DNA from: Caldilineaceae bacterium
Lineage (GTDB): Bacteria; Chloroflexota; Anaerolineae; Caldilineales; Caldilineaceae
DNA length: 64,000 nucleotides
NCBI GenBank assembly: GCA_026645575.1
Contig: JAPKMW010000003.1
Span: 186,001 to 250,000 of the forward strand
Reading direction: 5' to 3'
The position numbers and the translations under genes are program-made. The notes beneath the pieces are model-generated. The model searched no databases. It was not told where the DNA came from and saw nothing but the letters and a program-made list of their open reading frames with translations. Each line of letters starts with the position of its first letter. Position 1 is the first letter of the stretch. Below are positions 31,959 to 40,608 of this stretch, piece after piece.

Positions 31959-32117
31959 TCACGCTATGGTAAACTCAGTGTGTTGACGGGCAAAAGGCGA
32001 AAGATACGCCAGCACAATATCACTCTTGGGAACGCCTAGCGCGACTAATTCATTTTTTATCAGGTTGAGGTGGTGGTCTACTTTTGCCATCGGACAATCA
32101 CCTTCCCCTCAGGTTCA
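31959..32117 (-). pseudogene. XisI-like remnant (C-terminal tail)
   Basis: Reading from about 32117 the frame gives EGKVIVRWQK; after a one-base shift the other frame gives LNLIKNELVALGVPKSDIVLA then YLSPFARQHTEF to a stop at 31959. This matches the end of XisI-type proteins (GKIWIQ..., ELV.LGVPK.DIVLGF..P..R..TEFA), related to the fdxN-element excision factors and usually paired with XisH. Only about 50 residues remain and a frameshift divides them. The upstream edge abuts the stop of the DUF4145 gene, suggesting that gene's arrival removed the rest. Confidence 0.6.
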
Positions 32118-32762
32118 TCACTGACCTTGGCTTTTTCTTTTCATTCGCATTTGAGTCAAACTACTCGCTTTGTAATCTAATTCGTAGATAAAATTAAGTA
32201 AATCTTCGCAAATTTCTATAGCCAAATTGAGTTCGGAGTATGACGGTGCAGCAAGTTCATGTGCAGCTTCATTGCCAAGAAAACGCATACTGTGAAGATG
32301 GGTAACAATATTTTGAGGTAGAATGCTTGATAGATTATTTATTTTGGACTCTAAATTTCTGCCTCCAATATTTTTGTCAGCGCAAATGCCTTCAAGTAGG
32401 GTACGAATTCCGATTGCACCCAATACCATTGCTTCATTGTTGACTGCATTCAAGGTTTCTTCGTAAATACTAGTAAGTTTCTTAGGCAGATTCCTAAATT
32501 TCTTTGCTTCAAAATGGCTATATTTTCTTGGAGGGAAGTACTCATATGTGTAGCGGCGATTGCCATCTTGATCTTCCATCCAATCTGAAGTATAAGATTG
32601 TTCAAGTGTACCGTGCCCACAACCTGCACATATCCAAAATTTATATCCAATCCATTCCGAACCGTCACCGTATTCGCGATAACTCTCTCCTTCGCAAACA
32701 TGAGTAGTGTCTCTTTTGCAAAAGTTACAAAAAATATTCTGCACCGATTGTGATGTACTCAT
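32118..32762 (-). CDS. DUF4145-domain protein with N-terminal zinc ribbon
   Basis: A 214-residue protein. CNFCKRDTTHVC and FWICAGCGHGT form a four-Cys zinc ribbon near residues 12-52. The C-terminal half is a DUF4145 domain, with GAIGIRTLLEGICADK and MRFLGNEAAHELAAPS; this family is related to HEPN proteins and often serves defence or RNA-related roles. The gene is clearly richer in A+T than the ABC permease gene next to it, suggesting transfer. Function in this genome unknown. Confidence 0.75.
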   Translation of the reverse strand: MSTSQSVQNIFCNFCKRDTTHVCEGESYREYGDGSEWIGYKFWICAGCGHGTLEQSYTSDWMEDQDGNRRYTYEYFPPRKYSHFEAKKFRNLPKKLTSIYEETLNAVNNEAMVLGAIGIRTLLEGICADKNIGGRNLESKINNLSSILPQNIVTHLHSMRFLGNEAAHELAAPSYSELNLAIEICEDLLNFIYELDYKASSLTQMRMKRKSQGQ

Positions 32763-32809
32763 ATTAATTTGCTTTTCACTGTATAAGTTTTGTCATTGAT
32801 TTAACTATG

Positions 32810-33751
32810 CTACCCCTTCACCGCCCCCTCAATCATCGCCTGGAAAAAGATCCGCCGCGTAAATAAAAAGAGCACCACCACCGGCAGCGCGATCACAATA
32901 CAGGCCGCGGCCACTACCTGGAAGTTGATAATATTCTGGCTCAGGAAATCATACAGCCCAAAGATCGCCGGTTTGAGCTCATTCTTGGCGAGCAGCAGGT
33001 AACCGGCCAGGAACTCATTCCAGACACTGACAAAGGTGAGCAGAAAGATCGACAGCAACCCCGGCAGCGCCAGCGGCATCAAGATCAGCCGGAGCGCTTG
33101 CAGCGCCGTACAGCCGTCGATAAAGGCCGCTTCCTCCAGATCGCGTGGGATGGCGTCGAAAAAGCCTTTGGCGATCCAAACACTGAGCGGTAGGAAGAAG
33201 CCGATATAGACCAGCACAATAAAGATGCGGTCATTGTAAAAGGGCAACCCTGCCTTGCGTAGATCAACGCCCATCTCATAGAGCGCCAACAGGTTGGTTA
33301 GCAGTGGAATGCCGGTAATGGCGAGAATGCTCACCATCAAAAAGTCGCGACCGGGGAAGCGATAGCGCGACACGGCATAGCCCGCCATCCCCGCAAAGAC
33401 GACCACCAGCAGCGACGAGAGGGTGGCGTAGAGCAGCGTGTTTGGTATGTAGATGCGTAACAGGTTGCCGGTCAACTGGAAATACAAGGGCCAGTTGGGG
33501 CTGGGCTTGGGGGCCAGCACTCGTTCATAGCCCTCCACCGCCCAGCGACAAGCCGTGACGGCAAAGCTGTTTGTCGGCGTGTCACAGGGGAAGAGGACAG
33601 GCGGTTTGCGCAAGACATCCTGCTCTTCCTTGAAGGAGATCAACACCGTCGTGAAGATTGGTAGGAGGACAACCAGACAGATCAGCGTCAACGCGCCATG
33701 AATGGCCCATTGTTCCCAGTGGTGACGCACATGAGTTTTTCTCGCTGCCAT
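32810..33751 (-). CDS. ABC sugar transporter permease (MalG-like)
   Basis: A 313-residue CUT1-family permease with six membrane segments. The coupling loop contains DAIPRDLEEAAFIDGCTALQAL and RLILMPLALPG, the EAA motif that docks the ATPase. The start at 33751 has AGAGG upstream. It belongs with the MalF-like permease at 34529 and the binding protein at 35639, but a HigBA cassette separates it from the first permease. No ATPase gene is in the operon, as is common for CUT1 systems sharing an MsmK-type ATPase. Confidence 0.9.
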   Translation of the reverse strand: MAARKTHVRHHWEQWAIHGALTLICLVVLLPIFTTVLISFKEEQDVLRKPPVLFPCDTPTNSFAVTACRWAVEGYERVLAPKPSPNWPLYFQLTGNLLRIYIPNTLLYATLSSLLVVVFAGMAGYAVSRYRFPGRDFLMVSILAITGIPLLTNLLALYEMGVDLRKAGLPFYNDRIFIVLVYIGFFLPLSVWIAKGFFDAIPRDLEEAAFIDGCTALQALRLILMPLALPGLLSIFLLTFVSVWNEFLAGYLLLAKNELKPAIFGLYDFLSQNIINFQVVAAACIVIALPVVVLFLFTRRIFFQAMIEGAVKG

Positions 33752-33815
33752 TCCATCTACCTCTTTCTCCAACGTCAGAAATTAACTCATTACTACCTGC
33801 TCACTGTTCAACACT

Positions 33816-34097
33816 TTACCTAGCAGCCAAGCGAATTTGTAGCGTATGGCCCACTGCGTCCGCATAAGCTTTCAGTGTCGATAAGGTAACATTCTCCGCA
33901 TGGTTCTCAATGCGTGAGATGGCAGATTTTTTTGTTCCTAATTGGTGGGCGACTTGTTCTTGGGTTAACCCGGCACTTTCGCGCGCTTGGCGCAGTAGAA
34001 CGCCAATGCGGAAATCGCTGTAACCTGAATCAAAATCAGCGGCAAATACTGGATCGGTTGCCTTTCGTTTGGTGATATAGCGTTGTAGATCACTCAT
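33816..34097 (-). CDS. HigA-type antitoxin (XRE HTH)
   Basis: A 93-residue protein. [21 protein letters not shown] begins an HTH_3 domain, continuing [35 protein letters not shown]. Start at 34097 overlaps the HigB gene end by 8 bp. It represses the pair's own promoter by family analogy and neutralises HigB. Here it sits between the two permease genes of a sugar ABC operon. Confidence 0.85.
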   Translation of the reverse strand: MSDLQRYITKRKATDPVFAADFDSGYSDFRIGVLLRQARESAGLTQEQVAHQLGTKKSAISRIENHAENVTLSTLKAYADAVGHTLQIRLAAR

Positions 34098-34449
34098 CGT
34101 TTCTCTCCTGTTGCTCAAAATAGTCACGCTTGCGTGCCTCCGCTAAATGAATCTCAGCCATAGGGGTCTTTTGTGTTTTCTTGGCAAAACCATTCGTCAG
34201 AATAATCAGCGTTGCACCATCAAAGAAACCTAATAAGCGAAAGATGTTCCCACCTAGTTGTACACGCACTTCCCAAATGTCAGCTGTGTTAACTAGCTTC
34301 TTGAAATATTGTGGTGGTACAACTGGCAGATCTTCCACTAGTTGTAAAACCCAGGTCACTTTCTGTGCCTGTTTGCTATCTAGTGCATCAAGAAACTCTT
34401 CTACTGGACAGCGTCCAGTACGAGTGCGATAAAATCTAATCGTTCTCAT
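34090..34449 (-). CDS. HigB-like toxin (RelE superfamily, Gp49/DUF891 type)
   Basis: A 119-residue protein: [23 protein letters not shown], then [38 protein letters not shown], the core of phage-derived Gp49-like HigB toxins. These are ribosome-dependent mRNA endonucleases. Toxin-first gene order is the normal HigBA order. The frame looks intact, with basic residues R/K in the C-terminal helix preserved. Confidence 0.85.
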   Translation of the reverse strand: MRTIRFYRTRTGRCPVEEFLDALDSKQAQKVTWVLQLVEDLPVVPPQYFKKLVNTADIWEVRVQLGGNIFRLLGFFDGATLIILTNGFAKKTQKTPMAEIHLAEARKRDYFEQQERNDE

Positions 34450-34528
34450 GAACTTATGTTAACACAAATGTGAACTTGTTGCAAGCACAAATTTCTATCA
34501 GAGCGAGGTGTAGTTGCTGTAAACCATT

Positions 34529-35494
34529 TTATACAACTCTTTCCTCAACACGCGAGAAGCGCAACGTCCCCACGATCAACAACCAGTTCACCACCGCGAT
34601 CAACATCGCCACCGCCGCGGCCCGACCAAATTGTCGTTCGCCCCAACCGATGGAGTAGAGCAGATAGCTCAACACCTCGGTTGACGTGCCGGGGCCGCCG
34701 CCGGTGAGGGTGAAGACCATGCCCACGCCATTCATGCCGCTCAGGGTCAGGTTAAAGAGCGCCACTACCAGCGTCGGCAGGATCAGCGGCAGGATGATAA
34801 AGCGCAACACCTGACGCCGGTTGGCGCCGTCGATGCGGCTGCTCTCGACAATTTCATGGGGAATTGTCTGCATGGCTGCTAGCAGTAGAATGATGATAAA
34901 GGGTAGCGCGCGCCAACAGGAAGCCAGAATCAGGTAGATCATGGCCGGCGTCGGTGGGAAGGGGAAGTCGCCAAACCACGACTGCGGCGGTACAGCGGTC
35001 AGAATCGACAGTCCATTGGGCGGAAAGAGGGCCGGATTTTGCGTAATGCCGGAGAGCAGCCCATAATCGGGCACCACCAGCAGCCGCCAGACGATCCCGG
35101 CGATAATATCGGCGATCACCCACGGAATGTAGAGCAAAGTGATGTAGAGACCAGAGAGGCGCAACTTGCGATTGAGCAACAGTGCAATGCCCAGCCCTGC
35201 TGCCAGTGTTAAGACCACATAGCCGACTAAGAAGACAATGGTGTGGCCGATGCTCTCCATAAAGAGACTCATGTTCCAGAGGCGAGCATAGTTCTTTGTA
35301 GCCACATATTCCCAGCCACTCGGTTGCCGTTCATGAAAACTCAACCAGACGGTGTAGAGACCGGGGTAAACTTGAATCACGAGGAGGGTCACAATGGTGG
35401 GCAAAAGCAACCAGAAGGGCAACCAATGCCGAAAATGCCGGGAGCGCCGTCGCGCTTTTGCCTGACGCGTCGGCACTGATAGTGCAGATTCCAT
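34529..35494 (-). CDS. ABC sugar transporter permease (MalF-like)
   Basis: A 321-residue permease with six membrane segments after a basic N-terminus (RQAKARRRSRHFRHWLPF). The EAA coupling motif is IPHEIVESSRIDGANRRQVLR near residue 235, followed by the late GGGPGTSTEVLSYLLYSIG block typical of CUT1 MalF-type partners. It lies behind the binding-protein gene, from which a 17-bp hairpin separates it, an arrangement that usually leaves the binding protein more highly expressed. Confidence 0.9.
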   Translation of the reverse strand: MESALSVPTRQAKARRRSRHFRHWLPFWLLLPTIVTLLVIQVYPGLYTVWLSFHERQPSGWEYVATKNYARLWNMSLFMESIGHTIVFLVGYVVLTLAAGLGIALLLNRKLRLSGLYITLLYIPWVIADIIAGIVWRLLVVPDYGLLSGITQNPALFPPNGLSILTAVPPQSWFGDFPFPPTPAMIYLILASCWRALPFIIILLLAAMQTIPHEIVESSRIDGANRRQVLRFIILPLILPTLVVALFNLTLSGMNGVGMVFTLTGGGPGTSTEVLSYLLYSIGWGERQFGRAAAVAMLIAVVNWLLIVGTLRFSRVEERVV

Positions 35495-35523
35495 GAATAA
35501 AACCTTTACCCAGAAAAAGCTTC

Positions 35524-35600
35524 AGGTAACACAGATAGGGAGAAACACAGATTGATCTTATTATAAAGGACATCCGTATTCTTCCCTATCTGTGTTACCT
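35524..35600 (-). terminator. Intercistronic hairpin of the ABC operon
   Basis: AGGTAACACAGATAGGG (35524-35540) pairs perfectly with 35584-35600; a third partial copy (CTATCTGTGTTAC) follows at 35601. Same word family as 263-342. Lies between binding-protein and permease genes, so partial termination or mRNA protection is likely. Confidence 0.65.
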
Positions 35601-35638
35601 CTATCTGTGTTACTTACGATTGTCGATTAGCACGACTG

Positions 35639-37021
35639 TCAACCACCCGCATTATATTCATCCTCGACCGCCTGCAACATGGTGGGGATGTCGGCGGCGG
35701 GGTCTTCTTTGATCAACTTATAGATTGCCGTGGTGATCAGCTTACGGGCTTCCCCGCGCCGATCCAGCGAACCGTACCAGGGATGACAGGCGCTTTGGGC
35801 GTTGACCTCGGATGCTTGTTGATAGAAAGGGGTCTGGAACGTTTCATCGGATTGAGTGCTCTTGAGAACAGGGAAACCGCCGCCCGGCCCCAAAACCCAC
35901 GCCGGGTTTTGCTCGGCGCTCATGATCCAGTTGATGTACTCATAGGCGCCTTCGACGTTTTTGGCCCCGGTGGGAATGCCAAAGGCCGAGACATCAATGC
36001 TACAGCCCGGCTTCTGCCCTTCGGCGGCCAGGAAGGGGGCCAGATAGACATCCCCTGCGGCGATGGCGTCCAGCATATCCTCTTCGTTCTTCTTTTCATA
36101 CTTAGTGCCGTTGGGCGCACTCAGCGGGTTGACATAGCGATAGCCAAAGATCCCGGTGGGAAAGGAGCCGGCAGAGGCATCCTTAAAGGCTTCTTCTTCC
36201 TGGAATTGACCAGCAAAGGCGATCTCTGGCGCATAGCCCTTGGCGACAATGTCGCGGATAAAGGTGATAGCCGCCACATTTTCCGGCGTGTTCAAGGTCA
36301 TTTTGCCCTGGCCGTCGTCAAATTTGCCGCCAAAGGAGCTGATCGTCGTCCACATAAAACGGCCCAGCGCTTCGCCGTCAAAATCGGTGGAGCCAAAGAA
36401 GGTGATAGCGTAGAGACCCTCACTCTTGAGTGCCTCGGCCTGGGTCATAAATTCTTCCGGCGTCTTGGGGTAGCCATTGGGGAAGCGATCTTTCCAAACA
36501 AAGACTACCTGCGTCAACTGCGCCACCGGAATGCAGTACAATTTGCCGTCTGGTCCCTTACAGGCATCTACGGCATTCGGGTCAAGGTCGGCGAACCAGG
36601 ATTGCGCCTGCGCCCACTCGGTCAGATCCTGCAAGGTGCCATTCTGGTGATAGGTGACAATGTCGCCACTGCCCACATGCATCAGATCCGGCACTTCGCC
36701 GCCGGCTTGCACCGCCGTGATCAGCTCCGTGACCATCTTGTCAAAGGCTTTGGGTTGATTGACCCAATTCCATTTGCCGGCAAAGGCTTCGTTAAACTGC
36801 GGAATGGTATTGCGCAGATATTCGTTGCCCACCCGTTCGTCACTCTTGGGATCTTCGTTATTCTGGTCATATTGATACCAGGTGACAAAATCTTGAACTT
36901 CGGCTGGCGCTGCCCCATCCGCCGCCGGGGCCGATACGGCGCCACCTTGAGGCGCCGGACAGGCTGCTAAGACCAAACAACTGACAACCAAAACGACTAG
37001 CAGAGACCAATAACGCCGCAT
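35639..37021 (-). CDS. Extracellular sugar-binding lipoprotein of ABC transporter
   Basis: A 460-residue family 1 solute-binding protein. The signal peptide ends in the lipobox LVLAAC and is followed by a short Ala/Pro linker; AAGGAGC precedes the ATG. The body has the usual features (NTIPQFNEAFAGKWNW near the start, DLMHVGSGDIVTYHQNGTLQDLTEW, and the C-terminal INWIMSAEQNPAW). It delivers an oligosaccharide or polyol to the permeases downstream; the ligand is not readable. The divergent amidohydrolase may act on the imported compound. Confidence 0.9.
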   Translation of the reverse strand: MRRYWSLLVVLVVSCLVLAACPAPQGGAVSAPAADGAAPAEVQDFVTWYQYDQNNEDPKSDERVGNEYLRNTIPQFNEAFAGKWNWVNQPKAFDKMVTELITAVQAGGEVPDLMHVGSGDIVTYHQNGTLQDLTEWAQAQSWFADLDPNAVDACKGPDGKLYCIPVAQLTQVVFVWKDRFPNGYPKTPEEFMTQAEALKSEGLYAITFFGSTDFDGEALGRFMWTTISSFGGKFDDGQGKMTLNTPENVAAITFIRDIVAKGYAPEIAFAGQFQEEEAFKDASAGSFPTGIFGYRYVNPLSAPNGTKYEKKNEEDMLDAIAAGDVYLAPFLAAEGQKPGCSIDVSAFGIPTGAKNVEGAYEYINWIMSAEQNPAWVLGPGGGFPVLKSTQSDETFQTPFYQQASEVNAQSACHPWYGSLDRRGEARKLITTAIYKLIKEDPAADIPTMLQAVEDEYNAGG

Positions 37022-37098
37022 AGTCTAATGCTCCTTGCTTCTATGGGATCTTGTGAATTTGGAAACTGCACAACCCTGTGCAGGGAAGACAAAAAGGA

Positions 37099-37180
37099 GG
37101 ACAGTTGGCCTTCGGGCGAAGGTTTGTCAAGCGGGTGTCTCGGTCTGGGGCGCCGAACTCATCCCCCTTGTCAACTGTCC
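37099..37180. promoter_or_regulatory. Inverted GGACAGTTG pair, possible operator
   Basis: GGACAGTTG at 37099-37107 and its reverse complement CAACTGTCC at 37172-37180 flank the middle of the divergent region. The second copy overlaps the -35 and spacer of the promoter at 37168-37196. A loop-forming repressor site is possible. Confidence 0.4.
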
Positions 37181-37196
37181 ATCTGTATGATATATT
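37168..37196 (+). promoter_or_regulatory. Promoter TTGTCA-N17-TATATT
   Basis: TTGTCA (37168-37173) and TATATT (37191-37196) with a 17-bp spacer point to the amidohydrolase gene at 37298. Confidence 0.55.
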
Positions 37197-37297
37197 ACCG
37201 TACCCCAATTTTCTGTAATCTATCCAGCGAAGTGAACAGCGGATTCTTGATGACACTACTTGATGACAAGGCAAGATGACAAGGAAAGGTGAGTTTG

Positions 37298-38101
37298 ATG
37301 ATCATTGAGTGGAATACCCACCTCTTTAGCCGAGATACAGCGCGCTATCCCTTTCACCCACGAGCAACCTATATCCCCGATCCTAGCGATTGGTCAGACG
37401 ATCCGCTAGCCGACTATCTGGCGCACATGGCGGCGCATGGCATTGACAAAGCCGTTCTCGTCCACCCGGAACCCTATGGCGATGATCACCGGCTGGTATT
37501 GGACGCCCTGCAACGGGAGCCGCAGCGCTTGCTGGCAACCAGCCTCTTCTATCCCCGTGATGCTGATGCACCACAAAAGCTGACTGATTTGGTGCGCCAG
37601 GAACCGAAGATCATTTCCACGCGCTTTCATGCCCATCGCGGCACGCAGGCTTATCTCGCCAGTTTTGCTGAACCGGAAGTGCGTGCCCTTTGGGAAACCG
37701 CCGGCGCATTGGGGTTGATCATTGAATTGCACATCGGGCCGAACTACGCCAGAGAAGTGGCAGAGGTGATTCGAGCCTACCCAGCCTATCCCGTCCTCAT
37801 TGATCACCTGGCCGAGCCAAATATGGGTAACGCTGTCGAGTTTGCTGATGTGTTGGCGTTGGCGAAATTTGATAACGTCTACATGAAGTTGTCGGGCATT
37901 AACCATTTCTCCACCGACGCACCGCTCTATCGCGACGCCAAACCTTTTACGCGCTGGGTGGCCGATGCCTTTGGGCCGGATCGCCTGGTGTGGGGCAGTG
38001 GGACGCCGCAGATTGTCGATACCCATTTGGATCATTGGTCGGCGACTGCGCGGGAGAAGGTGAAAGGTGGCAATTTGGCGCAATTACTGCCGTTTGCTTG
38101 A
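37298..38101 (+). CDS. Amidohydrolase family 2 protein (TIM-barrel hydrolase)
   Basis: A 267-residue protein starting at 37298 (MIIEWNTHLFS) behind AAAGGTGA. N-terminal NTHLF replaces the usual D-x-H metal motif; other expected residues are the VLVHPEPYG strand end, His in IELHIGP, VLIDHLAEP (DHLaxP) and the C-terminal LVWGSGTPQIV, where the usual Asp is absent (W-G-S/T-D in the family). The family includes gluconolactonase-like and 2-pyrone-4,6-dicarboxylate hydrolases. Divergent from the sugar ABC operon, so a sugar lactone is a reasonable substrate guess. Confidence 0.75.
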   Translation: MIIEWNTHLFSRDTARYPFHPRATYIPDPSDWSDDPLADYLAHMAAHGIDKAVLVHPEPYGDDHRLVLDALQREPQRLLATSLFYPRDADAPQKLTDLVRQEPKIISTRFHAHRGTQAYLASFAEPEVRALWETAGALGLIIELHIGPNYAREVAEVIRAYPAYPVLIDHLAEPNMGNAVEFADVLALAKFDNVYMKLSGINHFSTDAPLYRDAKPFTRWVADAFGPDRLVWGSGTPQIVDTHLDHWSATAREKVKGGNLAQLLPFA

Positions 38102-38196
38102 GGAGTGATGACAGGGGTGGCTTATGGTTGATTGTTTCGACACGCCATGAACAAGTGTGCTTTGTAATTCAATAGTATGTCCTAAGGAGGTTGCTC

Positions 38197-38284
38197 CTTC
38201 AAACGAAGGAAGCCCGCCTGTCATTCTGAAAGAACCTCTCGGTCGTAATAGACGAGAGGTTCTTTCAGAATGACAGGCGGGCTT
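38197..38284. terminator. Perfect 32-bp hairpin
   Basis: Arms 38210-38241 and 38253-38284 pair perfectly around an 11-base loop; a small CCTTC/GAAGG hairpin precedes it at 38197-38209. It separates the convergent amidohydrolase and helicase genes. The rest of 38102-38354 is empty. Confidence 0.8.
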
Positions 38285-38354
38285 CTAGAGTTCCCTAGAA
38301 ACCTCATTATTCGCCATGTCGCGTGATGATCAACGCCGTCGGCTGCGATTTTTG

Positions 38355-40190
38355 CTACCCACGCTCATCTTCGGCAGATACATTGTAGACTGCCCACCCT
38401 TCCCCATAGTCCCGGTAGGCGGGATGGCGATTGAGCACTACCAAACTCTGGCGTGTGCGGGTCATCGCGACATAAAAGAGATAGGGGCTTTGCGCCTCCC
38501 AAAAACTGTCATCTTCCGGCGTCAGTAGAATGACATGGTTGAGTTCCCAACCTTTGAAACTGTGAATGGTGCTGACTTTCAGGCGGAGATCGCCATCGGC
38601 AAAGGTGCGTTTGCGGTAGCGTTCCCGTTTGCGCCCCACGCCGCCGTCATCCTCGGCCAAGACATGGTTGACCGCCAGGTTTTGCTTGGCAAATTGCCGC
38701 ACCAGCGCCCAGCCATCGCGCTGGTTGGGCGTCAGAATCACAATATCCGCCGGTTTTACGCCATGCTCTTTGATCAACGTATGGACAGTGGTGGCTGCCA
38801 GTGCGTAGGCTTGCGCCGGTGACGTTACATTGTGCCAGAGTAGCGGAAGCGGTTGCGCATCCGGCGCTGTGGTTGCGTTGACCGGTGTGGTTTCAATGGC
38901 TACAGGCACCGCTGTTGGCGGCAGAAATTGTTCGGCAAAGCGATTCGCTTCTTTGGCAATCACCGCCGGCAAGCGGTAGCTCTGCTTCAATTCACGCCAA
39001 CGGCCACGGAATTTGGTATTACTCATCTTTTCCAACCAACTGTCATCGCGCAGATAGACATTCTGGCGGCGGTCGGCGACAAAGAGTAGCTCATCGTTTG
39101 GCGTCAGGAAGTGACAGAGGGTGTCGTAGTAAGTCCGTGGAAAATCCTGTCCTTCGTCGATCAGAATGGCGTCATAGCGCCGTTCTTTGCTGTTGTGACC
39201 AACCTGAATCAGTTCCGTCACCAGTTCGGGGGTCATCTCATCAAGCAGTTGCTGGGGGCGCCGATTGCCGACCAGTGGCCATTCAATGCTGTTTTCCATC
39301 AAGAAGTTTTTGCAGAAGCCGTGAAAGTGATGAAATTCGAGGTTGCGCCAGGGGAAGTTGACGGCGGTTTGATTGACAAGGCGCCGAATATATTGCCACA
39401 AGGTGACATTAAAGGTGACAACCAGCACCCGTTTGCCGGCGGCGGCCAGGTTAGCGGCCCGTTGGGCAATGACCAGCGTTTTGCCGCTGCCGGCGACGCC
39501 ATGCAGCCGTTGATGTTGTCCCGCCGCCGGCAAGACATGGCGACGCTGCTCTTCGGTTAACACCAGGGCTGAGTCGGCTACGGCCAAGTGGTTGGGCGGC
39601 GCCAGCCAAAAGCGCAGCGCTGCCAACCAGTCAGTTGGCAATGGCGCGTGATTCGAGCGAATGGGCATGGGGAGACAAAGCGAAAGATCGCCACTTTCCA
39701 GGGCATCGCGGCCAAAGACAACGCCCCGCCCTGGCGCCAGCGGGCAAAAGGAGCGGGCCGCATTGGTATTGACTAGTGGAAAGTAGACTGCCACCCGAAA
39801 TGCCGATAGGGTGCGACGATCGCGTTTGACGCTTTCGCCAATGAAGGGGGCATAGAGATTGAGCAAATTTTCAATATAATGTTCGGCCCGGCGCACAGGG
39901 TTTAAAACCGCACGCGTCTTTTGCTCACTCCGCTGCGTATAGCGTTGATAGCGACCTAACTGTTCACGGCGATAGTGGCGTAAATCCCACGAATGGACAT
40001 CAAAGAGGGTCAGGCCGACATTGGGGTGAAGGACGGCCAGCGTCGGATAGTCGCCATTTAGAAAAGGTTGTTCGTAGATCTCCCACGGCGCTGGCAACTT
40101 TTCGCGTAGAAAAGTTGCTAGATACTGAACCTCATCAGTGGGGGGCGGTGACACTTGAAGGAGGGCAGGCTCAGAAAGTACACGGTTCAC
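38355..40190 (-). CDS. NERD-domain UvrD/Rep-like helicase
   Basis: A 611-residue protein. The N-terminal ~150 residues resemble a NERD nuclease-related domain (VGLTLFDVHSWDLRHY). The helicase part has motif I GVAGSGKTLVIAQRAA near 230, motif II AILIDEGQDFPRTYY near 340, motif III-like ELLFVADRRQNVY, motif V VSTIHSFKGWELNHVIL and motif VI YVAMTRTRQSLVV, all of superfamily 1A. Such proteins are found in chromosomal accessory regions and some phage-defence loci; a repair or defence role is inference. It stands alone between hairpin and a gene-free stretch. Confidence 0.85.
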   Translation of the reverse strand: MNRVLSEPALLQVSPPPTDEVQYLATFLREKLPAPWEIYEQPFLNGDYPTLAVLHPNVGLTLFDVHSWDLRHYRREQLGRYQRYTQRSEQKTRAVLNPVRRAEHYIENLLNLYAPFIGESVKRDRRTLSAFRVAVYFPLVNTNAARSFCPLAPGRGVVFGRDALESGDLSLCLPMPIRSNHAPLPTDWLAALRFWLAPPNHLAVADSALVLTEEQRRHVLPAAGQHQRLHGVAGSGKTLVIAQRAANLAAAGKRVLVVTFNVTLWQYIRRLVNQTAVNFPWRNLEFHHFHGFCKNFLMENSIEWPLVGNRRPQQLLDEMTPELVTELIQVGHNSKERRYDAILIDEGQDFPRTYYDTLCHFLTPNDELLFVADRRQNVYLRDDSWLEKMSNTKFRGRWRELKQSYRLPAVIAKEANRFAEQFLPPTAVPVAIETTPVNATTAPDAQPLPLLWHNVTSPAQAYALAATTVHTLIKEHGVKPADIVILTPNQRDGWALVRQFAKQNLAVNHVLAEDDGGVGRKRERYRKRTFADGDLRLKVSTIHSFKGWELNHVILLTPEDDSFWEAQSPYLFYVAMTRTRQSLVVLNRHPAYRDYGEGWAVYNVSAEDERG

Positions 40191-40608
40191 GATGATTGGC
40201 TCCTATTACGACAAGGCGATCGCAAAGGCGATCAAGACAAGATGGCTAACGAAATGACTACGGTTGAACAACGTAAAGGATACGTTATGAAAAAGCATGG
40301 TCGATGTGCAGCTATTATTGCATGGGGTATGTCAGGTGTCAATGCGATGAACAGTTTAACTCTCTCGCTCCTTTGACGTAATTTGTTCACTTGAATATGA
40401 TTAGATCATATTAGCCTGCGGAATTTGTTGCAATTCCCCTGGCGCTGGACTGAGCTATTGGTGGTAGACGCGTCAAGCCATCGGTGGAGCGCAGTTTTAC
40501 GGCCAATCTGCAATTTTACTTTTGCGTAAAAGGGATTGATCAATCAGTTGTGGTATACTGCTCAGGTTTTGGTTTCAGAATGATTGTCAATAGTAAGTTG
40601 AGGAAACT
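40191..40608. other. Gene-poor stretch with one possible 29-residue ORF
   Basis: The only candidate is a frame at 40287-40376 on the plus strand: MKKHGRCAAIIAWGMSGVNA then MNSLTLSLL, with AAAGGA upstream. It looks like a short hydrophobic peptide but has no recognisable family. No RNA gene or repeat is evident. Confidence 0.25.

Noticed and set aside
35783..36970. 395-codon frame on the plus strand
   Set aside because: Antisense to the sugar-binding protein gene, whose reading frame has a lipobox and a recognised fold.
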